From the NCBI RefSeq assembly GCF_030709675.1, contig NZ_JAUZQD010000015.1, positions 62,001 through 126,000 of the forward strand: DNA of 64,000 nt. Direction: 5' to 3'. Below are positions 50,536 to 59,479 of the stretch, in pieces. The position numbers were made by a program, and so were the translations under genes. Each line of letters opens with the position of its first letter. The stretch's first letter is position 1. The notes under the pieces were generated by a model. The model did no database searches, was not told where the DNA came from, and saw only the letters and a program-made list of their open reading frames with translations. Origin of the DNA: Symbioplanes lichenis (GTDB lineage Bacteria > Actinomycetota > Actinomycetes > Mycobacteriales > Micromonosporaceae).

Positions 50536-52260
50536 TCACATGGCCAACGCTCCGGCCACCTCGGTGAGCTTCACGTCTTGGCGCTCGCCGGTGCGGCGGT
50601 CGCGCACTTCCGCGTACCCCTCGCTCCATCGGCGCCCGACCACGACGGCGCGCGGGATGCCGATCAGCTCCGCGTCGGTGAACTTGACCCCGGCGGACAG
50701 CTGCTGACGGTCGTCGACCAGCACTCGCAGCCCGGCTGCCGCCAGCTCCTCCGCGAGCGCCACTGCCGCCGCGATCTGCCCGTCCTTGCCCGCGCCGATC
50801 ACGTGCACGTCGGCGGGCGCCACCTCGGCGGGCCACACGAGACCGCGCTCGTCGTGGTGCTGCTCGGCCACCGCGGCGACCGCCCGGGAGACGCCGATGC
50901 CGTAACACCCCATTGTCGGGCGCACGGGTTTGCCGTCGGCACCCAGCACGTCGACCCCGAACACGTCCGTATAGCGCCGACCCAGCTGGAAGATGTGCGC
51001 CAGCTCGATGCCGCGCCGCATCGTGAGCGTCCCCTCGCCGCACTGCGGGCAGGGGTCGCCGGCCCGCACCTCGGCCGCCTCGATCGTGCCGTCGGGAGTG
51101 AAGTCGCGGCCGGCCACCACGGACGTCGCGTGCCGGCCTGGCTCGTTGGCGCCGGTGAGCCAGGCGCTGCCGGGCACCACACGGGGATCGGCCAGATAGC
51201 GGATGGAGATGCCCTGCGGCCCGATGTAGCCCCGGACCAGGTCGGGCCGCGCCGCGAAGCCGTCGAACATGCTGACCGTGGCGGGGGCGACGGACGCCTC
51301 GAGCCGCTTGAGGTCCACCTCGCGGTCGCCGGGCACCCCGATGGCCACCACTTCGTCCTCCCGGCCGGGGTGGTGCAGCGTCACGACGACGTTTTTGAGG
51401 GTGTCGGCGGCCGTCCAGTCCGTGCGGCCCTCGAGCGCCCGGGCGTTGGCCAGCTCGACGAGCGCCGCGATCGTGGGCGTCTCGGGAGTGTCGTGCACGG
51501 TGAGCGGCCCGTGCTCGCGCTCCGCCAGCTCGGGCACGGGTGTGACGACGGCCTCGGTGTTGGCGGCATAGTCACAAGCCGTGCAGCCGACGAACGTGTC
51601 CTCGCCCACGTCGGCCACGGCCAGGAACTCCTCGGACGCCGAGCCGCCCATCGCCCCGGACACGGCTGCGACCACGGCGTACTCGAGGCCGAGCCGCTCG
51701 AAGACGCGCTGATAGGCGGCGCGATGCCGGGCGTACGCCGCAGTCAGTCCTTCGTCCGTGAGATCGAAGGAGTAGGCGTCCTTCATGAGGAACTCACGGC
51801 CGCGCAGCAGCCCGGCGCGGGGCCTGGCCTCGTCGCGGAACTTTGTCTGGACCTGGAAGAGCACGAGCGGGAAGTCGCGGTAGGAGCTGGTCATCTCCTG
51901 CACGAGCAGGGTGAACATCTCCTCGTGCGTGGGCGCGAGCAGATGGTCGGCTCCGCGCCGGTCCTGGAGCGTGAAGATGTCGGCGCCGTATTCCGTCCAG
52001 CGGCCGCTCGTGTCATAGGGCTCGCGGGGCAACAGGGCGGGGAAGGCGACCTCCTGGCCCCCGACGGCGGCCATCTCCGCGCGGATGATCGCGGTGATCC
52101 GGTCGAGCACCAGCTTGCCGAGCGGCAGCCACGTGTATCCGCCCGGCGCCGCGCGACGGATGTAACCGGCCCGGAGCAGCAGCCGATGGCTCGGCACCTC
52201 CGCCTCGGCCGGCTCCTCGCGCAGGGTCTTGAGCAGCATGGTGGACATTCGCGTCAGCAT
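50536..52260 (-). CDS. proS: Proline--tRNA ligase
   Basis: 574 residues, the bacterial-type ProRS with an inserted editing domain. Class II motif 1 region is HRLLLRAGYIRRAAPGGYTW. Motif 2 region spans QTKFRDEARPRAGLLRGREF. The insertion domain runs between about residues 235 and 385 (YAANTEAVVTP ... VAIGVPGDREVDLKR). Motif 3 is in PTMGCYGIGVSR, and a C-terminal anticodon-binding domain follows. The ATG at 52260 gives the usual MLTRMSTMLLKTLREEPAEA start with AGGA upstream. A DnaA-box-like TTATCCACA lies just beyond its start. Confidence 0.95.
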   Translation of the reverse strand: MLTRMSTMLLKTLREEPAEAEVPSHRLLLRAGYIRRAAPGGYTWLPLGKLVLDRITAIIRAEMAAVGGQEVAFPALLPREPYDTSGRWTEYGADIFTLQDRRGADHLLAPTHEEMFTLLVQEMTSSYRDFPLVLFQVQTKFRDEARPRAGLLRGREFLMKDAYSFDLTDEGLTAAYARHRAAYQRVFERLGLEYAVVAAVSGAMGGSASEEFLAVADVGEDTFVGCTACDYAANTEAVVTPVPELAEREHGPLTVHDTPETPTIAALVELANARALEGRTDWTAADTLKNVVVTLHHPGREDEVVAIGVPGDREVDLKRLEASVAPATVSMFDGFAARPDLVRGYIGPQGISIRYLADPRVVPGSAWLTGANEPGRHATSVVAGRDFTPDGTIEAAEVRAGDPCPQCGEGTLTMRRGIELAHIFQLGRRYTDVFGVDVLGADGKPVRPTMGCYGIGVSRAVAAVAEQHHDERGLVWPAEVAPADVHVIGAGKDGQIAAAVALAEELAAAGLRVLVDDRQQLSAGVKFTDAELIGIPRAVVVGRRWSEGYAEVRDRRTGERQDVKLTEVAGALAM

Positions 52261-52418
52261 GGGGGCGATCCTAGGAGCCTCCGCCGACCGGAACACCCGG
52301 TTATCCACAGGATCCCTGCGCCATACAGATTGTCGCCCTAATCACGGTGCCTTTCCGCCCCGCACGGTGGAAAACTGCGAGTGACTCAAACGTGAGGGGA
52401 CGTTCAGGGAGGCGGGCC

Positions 52419-53192
52419 ATGACCTGGAAAAACTTCGTGGCGATGGGGGACAGCTTCACCGAGGGCCTCAACGACGACTATCCCGACGGCAGCTATCGCG
52501 GGTGGGCCGACCTGGTCGCCGCGCGCCTGGCCGTCGAGGCCGGCCCCGATTTCGGGTACGCGAACCTCGCCGTCCGCGGCAAGCTGCTCGACCAGGTTCT
52601 CGCCGACCAGCTGGAGCCGGCGCTCGCCATGCGCCCGAGTCTCGTGAGCTTCGCCGCCGGGGGCAACGACGTGCTGCGGCCCAAAGTCGACCCGGTGTCG
52701 CTGGTCCGCCGGATCGACCCGGTGATCGGGCGGCTGCGCGAGGCCGGCGCCGACGTGATCCTGTTCCGCTTCGCCGACGTCACGGCACACCTGCCGGGCC
52801 AGCGCATCATGGGCCCCCGGGCCGCGGTGCTCAACGACGGCGCGACCGAGCTGGCGGCCAAGCACGGCGCCCACGTGATCGATCTCTTCGGCGACGACGC
52901 CTTCCACAACCCGGCGCTGTGGAGCTCCGACCGCCTGCACCTCTCCGCCGCGGGCCACCGCCGGGTCGCGGGTCACGTGCTCAACGCGCTCGGCGTCGGC
53001 GTCGACGAGGACTGGTTGCTCGTGCCGCCGATGCCCGCCCCGACGCCGTGGCTGATGGCCCGCCGCGCCGATCTCCGCTGGGCCGGCCAGCACCTCGCGC
53101 CGTGGATCCGACGGCGGCTCACCGGGGCGTCGTCCGGCGACCTGGTTGCGGCAAAGCGTCCCGAGCTGGGGCCGATCGACGCGATAGCGTGA
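52419..53192 (+). CDS. SGNH/GDSL hydrolase
   Basis: 257 residues. Block I is GDSFTEG (nucleophile Ser), block III is GGNDV, and block V is DRLHLSAAGH with the catalytic Asp/His. There is no signal peptide, so it is an intracellular esterase/lipase-like enzyme. The C-terminal 60 residues are basic. The ATG at 52419 has AGGGAGGCG upstream. Five bases separate it from the rhodanese gene, suggesting co-transcription. Confidence 0.92.
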   Translation: MTWKNFVAMGDSFTEGLNDDYPDGSYRGWADLVAARLAVEAGPDFGYANLAVRGKLLDQVLADQLEPALAMRPSLVSFAAGGNDVLRPKVDPVSLVRRIDPVIGRLREAGADVILFRFADVTAHLPGQRIMGPRAAVLNDGATELAAKHGAHVIDLFGDDAFHNPALWSSDRLHLSAAGHRRVAGHVLNALGVGVDEDWLLVPPMPAPTPWLMARRADLRWAGQHLAPWIRRRLTGASSGDLVAAKRPELGPIDAIA

Positions 53193-53197
53193 GTGCC

Positions 53198-54097
53198 ATG
53201 TCCATTGCGAACGATCCGGCACCCGCCCTGCAGGCCTACGCCCACCCCGACAAGCTGGTCACGACCGAGTGGCTCGCCGCCAACCTGGGCACGCCCGGCC
53301 TGGTGGTCGTCGAGTCGGACGAGGACGTGCTGCTCTACGACACCGGGCACATCCCGGGCGCGGTCAAGGTCGACTGGCACCTCGAGCTCAACGACCAGAC
53401 CACCCGTGACTACCTCGACCCCGAGCAGTTCGCGGCGTTGTGCGAGGCCAAGGGCATCGGCCGGGACGACACGATCGTGTTCTACGGCGACAACTTCAAC
53501 TGGTGGGCGGCGTACGCCCTCTGGGTCTTCAGTCTCTTCGGCCACCGCGACGTCCGCCTGCTGGACGGCGGCCGGCAGAAGTGGGCGGCGGAGGGCCGGG
53601 AGCTCACCCGGGACAAGACGGTCCGGGAGAAGGCCGCCTATCCCGTGCCGGTCCGCGACGACTCACAGCTGCGCGCCTTCCGCGACGAGGTGATGCAGCA
53701 CACCGCCGACGGTCGTCCGCTCGTCGACGTCCGGTCACCGCAGGAATACACCGGTGAGCTGACTCACATGGCGGCCTATCCGCAGGAGGGCGCGCTGCGC
53801 GGCGGTCACATCCCGGGTGCGGTCAGCAAGCCGTGGAAGTCGGCGGCCAACGAGGACGGCACGTTCAAGCCGGCCGACGAGCTCACGAAGATCTACCGCG
53901 ACGAGTTGGGCCTCGCCCCGGACGACGACGTCATCGCCTACTGCCGCATCGGCGAGCGGTCGAGCCACACGTGGTTCGTGCTGCAGCACCTGCTGGGCTA
54001 CCCGCACGTCCGCAACTACGACGGCTCGTGGACCGAGTGGGGCAACCTCGTCCGGGCGCCCATCGCCCGCGGATCCGAGCCGGGCGGCCTCGCCTGA
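53198..54097 (+). CDS. Thiosulfate sulfurtransferase (rhodanese), CysA-like
   Basis: 299 residues with two rhodanese domains. Only the second carries the catalytic cysteine, in YCRIGERSSHTWFVL (near residue 248). This loop is the CRxGxR type of mycobacterial CysA2/CysA3 thiosulfate sulfurtransferases rather than the CGSGVT mercaptopyruvate type. Other conserved pieces are VKVDWHLELND, LLDGGRQKWAAEGREL and GAVSKPWKSAANEDGTFK. ATG at 53198. Function: transfer of sulfane sulfur to cyanide or acceptor proteins. Confidence 0.93.
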   Translation: MSIANDPAPALQAYAHPDKLVTTEWLAANLGTPGLVVVESDEDVLLYDTGHIPGAVKVDWHLELNDQTTRDYLDPEQFAALCEAKGIGRDDTIVFYGDNFNWWAAYALWVFSLFGHRDVRLLDGGRQKWAAEGRELTRDKTVREKAAYPVPVRDDSQLRAFRDEVMQHTADGRPLVDVRSPQEYTGELTHMAAYPQEGALRGGHIPGAVSKPWKSAANEDGTFKPADELTKIYRDELGLAPDDDVIAYCRIGERSSHTWFVLQHLLGYPHVRNYDGSWTEWGNLVRAPIARGSEPGGLA

Positions 54098-54189
54098 CCT
54101 CAGCCCGATGATCATCGACGCCGCCCGGCCGATCCGGGCGGCGTCGTTCGTTGTGAACCAAATCCGCGATCCGTAGCGATAGTCCTTGT

Positions 54190-54777
54190 GTGAGAGGAAA
54201 ACGGAGAGCGCCGGTCCCGCCGGTCACCGAGCAGAGCAGCGACGGTGACCTGCTGCGGGCCATCGCCGCTGCCCAGCGCGACGCCCTGCAGCTGTTGCAC
54301 CGTCGGCACGCGGGCTGGCTGCGGTTCCGCCTCTCCGGCCGCTGCGCCGACCACGACGTCGTTGACGCCGCCCTTCAGGACACGTTTGTCGCCATCTGGC
54401 GCAACGCCCATACCTACCGCGAGACGAGCGCCGAGCCCGCGGCGTGGATCTGGACCATCGCCGTCCGCCGGCTCGTCAGCGCGCTGCGCGGGCCCGGCCA
54501 CCGCTGGCTCGGCGGCCCGGTGCCGCTGTCCGACGTCCCCGAGGAGCAGCTCGCCCTCGTGCCCTCCGCGGAAGACCTGGTGCTCCTCCATGTGGAGCAC
54601 GGCGAGCTCGGCACGGCCCTCGACCGCCTCCCCTCGGAGCTGCGGGCCGTCATCCAGGTGACGGCGGTGGACGGGCTGACGGTGAAGGAAGCCGCGCGCT
54701 ACCTGGGCCTGCCCGAGGGCACGGCCAAGACCCGGCTCATGCGCGCCCGAGCCCGGCTGCGGGAGCTGCTGACATGA
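54190..54777 (+). CDS. ECF-type RNA polymerase sigma factor
   Basis: 195 residues. Region 2 is recognisable but divergent (AQRDALQLLHRRHAGWLRFR ... AALQDTFVAIWRNAHTYRET, about 25-85). Region 4 is LDRLPSELRAVIQVTAVDGL ... LGLPEGTAKTRLMRARARLR (130-190). The GTG at 54190 lacks a clear ribosome binding site; TAGCGAT about ten bases upstream suggests a possible leaderless transcript. It heads a five-gene run whose members overlap by four bases. Its stop overlaps the anti-sigma ATG. Confidence 0.88.
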   Translation: MRGKRRAPVPPVTEQSSDGDLLRAIAAAQRDALQLLHRRHAGWLRFRLSGRCADHDVVDAALQDTFVAIWRNAHTYRETSAEPAAWIWTIAVRRLVSALRGPGHRWLGGPVPLSDVPEEQLALVPSAEDLVLLHVEHGELGTALDRLPSELRAVIQVTAVDGLTVKEAARYLGLPEGTAKTRLMRARARLRELLT

Positions 54778-55619
54778 CGACGCGAGGAGAGACCGTGCGG
54801 TGGCACATCGACGGGGACATGTTCGCCGCCTATCAGCGTGGTGACCTCACCCCGAGCCGCATGATGGCGGTCGACACCCACCTGCAAGCCTGTGCCACGT
54901 GCCGGGCCGCGGTGCCTCAGGACCCCGGCTGGCTCGACGCGAGCTGGTCGGCGATCACCGAGATGCTCGACACCCCGCGGCCCCGGCCGGCGGAGCGGTT
55001 GCTCACGCTCGTGGGTGTTCCCCACCATCGCGTACGCATCCTCGTCGCCACGCCGGCCCTGCGCTGGTCTTGGCTCGGGGCCACCGTCTCGGTGCTCGCC
55101 TTCGGGATCGCCGCGGCCCTGGCGGGACAGAGCGGTGCGCACATGACGCTGCTGCTCTATCTCGTCTTCGCGCCGATCCTGCCAGTCCTCGCCGTGGCCA
55201 CGGTCTACGGCCCGCCCGTCGACCCGATGCACGAGATCACGTCGGTGACGCCGGTGGCCGGGCCCGCGCTCGTGCTGTGGCGGTCAAGTGCCGTCGTCGG
55301 CCTCTCCGTGGTGATCGGCATGCTGGGCGCCGCTTTCGTGCCGGGGCCGGGGTGGTGGGCCGTCGCGTGGTTGTTGCCGGCGTTGCTGCTGTGCGTCAGC
55401 ACCCTGGCGCTCGCCACGGTGCTGCCGCTGATCAGGGCGGCCGCCGTGTTCGGTGGCGCGTGGCTGGTCGTGGTGGGCGGGGCTGCCGTCGCCGGCTCGC
55501 CCGTCCGCCCGCTCATGTTCGGACCGCTCGCCCAGGCCGGATATCTGGCCGCGGCGGTGGTGGCCGGCGTCGTGTTGTCCGCGCGACGTCGTCGACTCGA
55601 CCCGGGGGAGATGCGATGA
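54774..55619 (+). CDS. Zinc-finger anti-sigma factor with polytopic membrane domain
   Basis: 281 residues. The N-terminal ZAS-type zinc finger is visible: His near residue 10, then HLQACATC (HxxxCxxC) near 36-43. About six hydrophobic helices follow from residue 90 onward (SWLGATVSVLAFGIAAALAG, MTLLLYLVFAPILPVLAVAT, AVVGLSVVIGMLGAAFVPG, and others). Most anti-sigmas have one helix, so this looks like an anti-sigma domain fused to an integral membrane sensor or transporter-like domain. The ATG overlaps the sigma stop. The stop overlaps the ABC ATPase ATG. Confidence 0.88.
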   Translation: MTTRGETVRWHIDGDMFAAYQRGDLTPSRMMAVDTHLQACATCRAAVPQDPGWLDASWSAITEMLDTPRPRPAERLLTLVGVPHHRVRILVATPALRWSWLGATVSVLAFGIAAALAGQSGAHMTLLLYLVFAPILPVLAVATVYGPPVDPMHEITSVTPVAGPALVLWRSSAVVGLSVVIGMLGAAFVPGPGWWAVAWLLPALLLCVSTLALATVLPLIRAAAVFGGAWLVVVGGAAVAGSPVRPLMFGPLAQAGYLAAAVVAGVVLSARRRRLDPGEMR

Positions 55620-56494
55620 CAACCGTCAGCATGCGCGGTCTGACGAAGCGCTATGGCGGCACCACGGCGATCGCGGACCTGACGGCGCGGATAGGCGTCG
55701 GCGTCACCGGCTTTCTCGGGCCCAACGGTGCCGGCAAGACCACCCTGCTGCGCTGCCTGGCCACGGCGCTCGCGCCCGACAGCGGCCGGCTGGTGGCCTA
55801 TGGGCTGGACACGGCGGTGGCGGCCGAGCGCACGGCCCTCCGGCGGCGGCTCGGCTATCTTCCGCAGGATCCGGGGCTCTATCCCAACTTCAAGACGGCC
55901 GAGCTGCTCGACTATGTCGCGGTGCTCAAGGAGCTGACAGACACGGGCCGGCGCCGGGCCGAGGTGCGCCGGGTCCTCGCCGAGGTCGGGCTCACCGACC
56001 GGGCGACGGTGCGGGTGCGCAAGCTGTCCGGCGGCATGCGGCAACGGCTGGCGCTCGCCCAGGCCCTGCTCGGCGATCCGGAGCTGCTGATCCTCGACGA
56101 GCCGACCGTGGGGCTCGACCCGGAGCAGCGCATGCTCTTCCGCGCCCTCGTCTCCCGGCTCGGTCACACCCGGACGGTGCTGCTGTCGACGCATCAGACC
56201 GAGGACGTCGGCGCCCTCTGCGAGCGGGTGCTGGTCATGCGTGCGGGCGGCATCGTCTTCGACGGCACCCCGGGCGAGCTGGCCGCGCAGGCGGAGGGCC
56301 GGGTGTGGGTGTCCGCGGAGCCGCCCAGCGACGCCCACGTCTACTGGCGTAACGCCGACGGTCGCTACCGCACGCTGGGCCCGCGGCCGATCGGCGGGGA
56401 GCCGGGGCTTCTCTCCATCGAGGACGGTTATCTGACGCTGCTCGGGGCCGAGGCCGCAGCGGCGGGTTCCGGTGACGCGGAGCGCGTGTCATGA
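55616..56494 (+). CDS. ABC transporter ATP-binding protein
   Basis: 292 residues. Walker A is GPNGAGKTT (35-43), the signature is LSGGMRQ (137-143), Walker B is ILDEP (159-163), and STHQTED carries the switch histidine. The sequence type is that of ABC-2 drug or lipid exporters (CcmA/NatA-like). An 80-residue C-terminal extension (AEGRVWVSAEPPSDAHVYWR) may interact with the membrane partner. Start and stop both overlap neighbours by four bases. Confidence 0.93.
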   Translation: MTTVSMRGLTKRYGGTTAIADLTARIGVGVTGFLGPNGAGKTTLLRCLATALAPDSGRLVAYGLDTAVAAERTALRRRLGYLPQDPGLYPNFKTAELLDYVAVLKELTDTGRRRAEVRRVLAEVGLTDRATVRVRKLSGGMRQRLALAQALLGDPELLILDEPTVGLDPEQRMLFRALVSRLGHTRTVLLSTHQTEDVGALCERVLVMRAGGIVFDGTPGELAAQAEGRVWVSAEPPSDAHVYWRNADGRYRTLGPRPIGGEPGLLSIEDGYLTLLGAEAAAAGSGDAERVS

Positions 56495-57573
56495 CCGGCG
56501 TGGTCGGGCCCGAACCGACACCGCGGCCATCTCCGCCACCGCCACCGCCACCGCCACTGACGCCGCCACCGCCGCCGACGCCGCCGACGTCACCGCCACT
56601 GACGCCGACGTCACCGCCACTGACGCCGACGTCACCGCCGCCGACGTCACCGCCGCCGACGTCACCGCCACCGACGTCACCGCCACCGACGTCACGGACA
56701 TCTTTGGCCGCGCCATCGCTGCCGTCGGCGCCGTCGGCGCGGGCGTTCCGGGCGCTGGCCTGGCGGGAGGCGACGCTGCTGCTCACCGCCCCGGCGGTGT
56801 GGGCCGGCGTGCTCCTTCAGGTGGTGCTCGGCGTCCTCTGGTACAGCGCGGACGAGCCGCGCTGGGCCGCTTTCGGGCAGGAGGCCGGCCTCTCGGCGCT
56901 CGTCCTCGCGGGCTTTCTGCTGCTCACGAGCCACCTCGCCGGATCCCGTGATCACCGGCACGGCGCCGCCGAGGGCTCGAGCGTCCTTCCCGCCTCCGAC
57001 CTGCGGCGCACGGGTGCGGTGCTGGCGCTGATCCCGGTCGGGGGAGTGTTGGGCGCTGTGGCGCTGGGGGCCGAGCTCGTGGCAGCCTCGCCCCGGTGGC
57101 CCGAGGGCCCGCTGAGCCCGTGGTCGCTGGCGATGCCGGTGCTCATCCCGATGCTGGGGGCCGCGGTCGGCGTGGCAACGAGTCGCTGGTGGCCGACCAC
57201 GGCTGCCGGGCCACTGACATTCTTCGGCTGCACCGCACTTCTCGCCATGATGCCGGTTTTCGGGCAGAGCCCGCAGTCGCTGTCTTGGGTGCTCTTCCCT
57301 GTCCTTTTCGACGACGGTCACGTCCAGGCCGGAATGGCCGCGGCCGAGGCGCAGGGCGGAGGCGGCTGGGGCGTGGCCGCGTGGCATGCCGGCTATCTCG
57401 CCGCCCTCGTGGCAGCCGCCGCAGCGGTTGCCGTGCTGCGCCAGCGCCGGCTGATCCCGGCTGTGGTCCTGGTGCTGGCCGTGGCGTTCGGGCTGGTGGC
57501 CGTGTGGCAGCAGCATCCCGATCTCGGCCCCGCCCCGGGCGCTGCTTCACCTGTCTCGGGGAGCCAGCCGTGA
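56491..57573 (+). CDS. ABC transporter membrane protein with Pro-rich N-terminal repeats
   Basis: 360 residues. The first 75 are almost only Pro, Thr and Ser (SPPPPPPPPLTP and TSPPPTSPPPTS), encoded by tandem 21- and 15-bp units. Six or more hydrophobic helices follow (LTAPAVWAGVLLQVVLGVLW, ALVLAGFLLLTSHLAG, VLALIPVGGVLGAVALGAEL, and others). No permease signature is obvious, but the context after an ABC ATPase makes it the likely permease. ATG overlaps the ATPase stop; the next gene overlaps its stop. Confidence 0.82.
   Translation: MTGVVGPEPTPRPSPPPPPPPPLTPPPPPTPPTSPPLTPTSPPLTPTSPPPTSPPPTSPPPTSPPPTSRTSLAAPSLPSAPSARAFRALAWREATLLLTAPAVWAGVLLQVVLGVLWYSADEPRWAAFGQEAGLSALVLAGFLLLTSHLAGSRDHRHGAAEGSSVLPASDLRRTGAVLALIPVGGVLGAVALGAELVAASPRWPEGPLSPWSLAMPVLIPMLGAAVGVATSRWWPTTAAGPLTFFGCTALLAMMPVFGQSPQSLSWVLFPVLFDDGHVQAGMAAAEAQGGGGWGVAAWHAGYLAALVAAAAAVAVLRQRRLIPAVVLVLAVAFGLVAVWQQHPDLGPAPGAASPVSGSQP
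56589..56690. repeat. VNTR: two 21-bp plus four 15-bp units inside the permease gene
   Basis: GTCACCGCCACTGACGCCGAC repeated twice less a base of ambiguity at the junction, then GTCACCGCC(G/A)CCGAC four times. All units are multiples of three. Confidence 0.9.
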
Positions 57574-58271
57574 AGTGGCGGCAACTGGTGCTGCTGGTCG
57601 GCGGGCTGGTGAGGCGCGGACCCTGGCGCGCGGTGGGTGTTGCGGCGGGGATGGCGCTGGTGGCCATGGCGCCGGCGCTCGGGGGAGCCCCCGCACCGGC
57701 CACCCAGGTGTGGGGGCTGCGCATCGCCGCGCTGGTGCTGGGTGCGACCGCGAGCCTCGTCGTGATCGAGTCGATGGCCGCCGTGTCGGTGACGCCGAGT
57801 CCGCGCTGGCTGCGGCAGTGGAGCCGGGTCGCCGCCGGGATCCTGCCCGCGGTCGTCATCTGGCCGGTGCTCTACGTCGTGGCGCTCGCCAGCCTGCCCG
57901 GCGCCGCAGGTGCCGGGGCCCTGCCCCTGAGCGATGTGGCCGCGGAGGCGCTGGTCTGCTGCCTGTCCGGTCCCGCGGGTGCCGCCGTGGCCTCCCGCTA
58001 CGGGCACGGTTCTGCTCTCGCGATCGCCGGGCCCGCAACTCAGGCGATCTTGATGGCCGGGAGCCTCTTTGTCGCGCGTGACATGTCCCCGTGGTTGCTG
58101 CCCGGGGCGCCGCATTGGCCCACCGTGCACGACGGGTGGCGCGTCGCTGCCGTGGTGGTGGTCCTGGTGCTCGTGATCGCTAATAGGGAGCCACGGTCCC
58201 GGGCGAGGGCGAGGGCGAGGGCGAGGGCGAGGGCGCGGGCCCGGGCGGGGCCGGTTGTTCATGCCTCGTAG
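57570..58271 (+). CDS. Integral membrane protein, second membrane component of the ABC cluster
   Basis: 233 residues with about six hydrophobic helices (VGVAAGMALVAMAPALGG, IAALVLGATASLVVIESMAAV, ILPAVVIWPVLYVVALASL, and others). A tail of about eight Arg-Ala repeats is encoded by a GAGGGC array at about 58200-58240. The GTG overlaps the upstream stop. It probably forms a heteromeric ABC-2-type permease with the preceding protein (inference). The basic tail could contact anionic lipids or nucleic acid. Confidence 0.8.
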   Translation: MKWRQLVLLVGGLVRRGPWRAVGVAAGMALVAMAPALGGAPAPATQVWGLRIAALVLGATASLVVIESMAAVSVTPSPRWLRQWSRVAAGILPAVVIWPVLYVVALASLPGAAGAGALPLSDVAAEALVCCLSGPAGAAVASRYGHGSALAIAGPATQAILMAGSLFVARDMSPWLLPGAPHWPTVHDGWRVAAVVVVLVLVIANREPRSRARARARARARARARAGPVVHAS

Positions 58272-58282
58272 ATTGCGGCGTC

Positions 58283-58816
58283 ATGGGGGCAGCCTGGCGC
58301 GATCACGGACTGACGGTTCTCCTCGCCGTCCTGGTGCTGCCGGGGCTGGGCCTCCTCGCGTACAGGTGGCGCCGACATAAAGCCTCCCGGCGCAACGCCC
58401 TGGCGGAGATCGGTCTCGTGCTCGGCACGTTGCCGTGGCTGGTCATGCTCTTCACCCCGCAGCCGGCCGACCGGTCGTTGCAGCTCGTGCCGTTGCGGGA
58501 TTTGGTGTCGTGGGGTTCGACCGGCACAGGCACGGCGATCGCCCAGACGGCGGGGAACCTGCTGGTGCTCGCGGCGGTGGGGTTCTTCGCCCCGATCCGG
58601 TTCGTCGCCGTGGCCACGCTGACCCGGGTGCTCGCGGTGGCGGCCGCGCTCGCGGTGGTGATCGAGGCGCTGCAGTGGCTGCTGATGATCGGGCGCGTGT
58701 CGAGCATCGACGACGTGCTCGTCAACACGCTCGGGGCGGGTCTCGCGGCGCTGTTGTCCCGGCGGTGGTGGCGGATCCGGGAGCGGACGTCGTTCCACAT
58801 CCTGAACGCTCGTTAA
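58283..58816 (+). CDS. VanZ family membrane protein
   Basis: 177 residues, about five helices. The family core is IEALQWLLMIGRVSSIDDVL followed by VNTLGAGLAALL, matching the conserved E-Q...R..DxxDxxxNTxG pattern of VanZ. VanZ from the teicoplanin cluster lowers teicoplanin sensitivity, but the general role is unknown. It starts 11 bases after the previous gene and may share its transcript. Confidence 0.9.
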   Translation: MGAAWRDHGLTVLLAVLVLPGLGLLAYRWRRHKASRRNALAEIGLVLGTLPWLVMLFTPQPADRSLQLVPLRDLVSWGSTGTGTAIAQTAGNLLVLAAVGFFAPIRFVAVATLTRVLAVAAALAVVIEALQWLLMIGRVSSIDDVLVNTLGAGLAALLSRRWWRIRERTSFHILNAR

Positions 58817-58849
58817 GCCAGGGCCTTGACGCCGGGTTAGAGTGGCCCG

Positions 58850-59464
58850 GTGACGGTAGATCAGCAGCAGCCGGTCGGTGCGCCCGCCCCCCGGCGGCGG
58901 TCCCGGCGGGACGAGATCCTGGAGATAGCGGTCGGCCTCTTCGCCGCCAAGGGCTATCACGGTGTGTCGATGGACGACATCGGCTCGGCGGCCGGGGTGA
59001 CCGGGCCCGCGCTCTATCACCACTTCGCCGGCAAGGAGGCCATGCTGGTGGCCGCGCTCATCCCGGTGAGCGAGGGGCTGCTGCACGGCGGCAAGGAGCG
59101 CGTCAGCCGTCACCCCGAGGACGCGCACGCCGCCCTGACCGACCTGATCGAGTTCCACGTCGAGTTCGCGCTGGCCAACCCGGCCGTCATCGCCCTGCAC
59201 CTGCACGAGCTGGCCCGGCTGCCGGAGGAGCCCCGGCGCCAGATCCGGCGCCTGCAGCGGCTCTATGTCGAGGAGTGGGTGGGCGTGCTGGCGGCGCTGC
59301 GGCCCGAGCTGGACCCGGCCGAGGCGCGCGTGCTGGCCCATTCGGCGTTCGGTCTCATGAACTCGACACCCTTCCTCGGCGGCGAGGTCGATCGGCACCG
59401 CCGGGCCGCGCTTCTCCGCGAAGCCACCGTTTATGCGCTTGTCGGTCAAATCGGTCACCAATAA
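58850..59464 (+). CDS. TetR family transcriptional regulator
   Basis: 204 residues. TetR_N helix-turn-helix at about 20-65 (RRDEILEIAVGLFAAKGYHG ... SAAGVTGPALYHHFAGKEAM). The C-terminal domain resembles the KstR/AcrR-type fatty-acid-degradation regulators (IEFHVEFALANPAVIALHLH). It sits 15 bases upstream of biotin carboxylase and HMG-CoA lyase genes. Control of leucine/branched-acid breakdown by acyl-CoA ligands is inferred from this arrangement. Confidence 0.9.
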   Translation: MTVDQQQPVGAPAPRRRSRRDEILEIAVGLFAAKGYHGVSMDDIGSAAGVTGPALYHHFAGKEAMLVAALIPVSEGLLHGGKERVSRHPEDAHAALTDLIEFHVEFALANPAVIALHLHELARLPEEPRRQIRRLQRLYVEEWVGVLAALRPELDPAEARVLAHSAFGLMNSTPFLGGEVDRHRRAALLREATVYALVGQIGHQ

Positions 59465-59479
59465 CGAGAAAGGGCGCCA

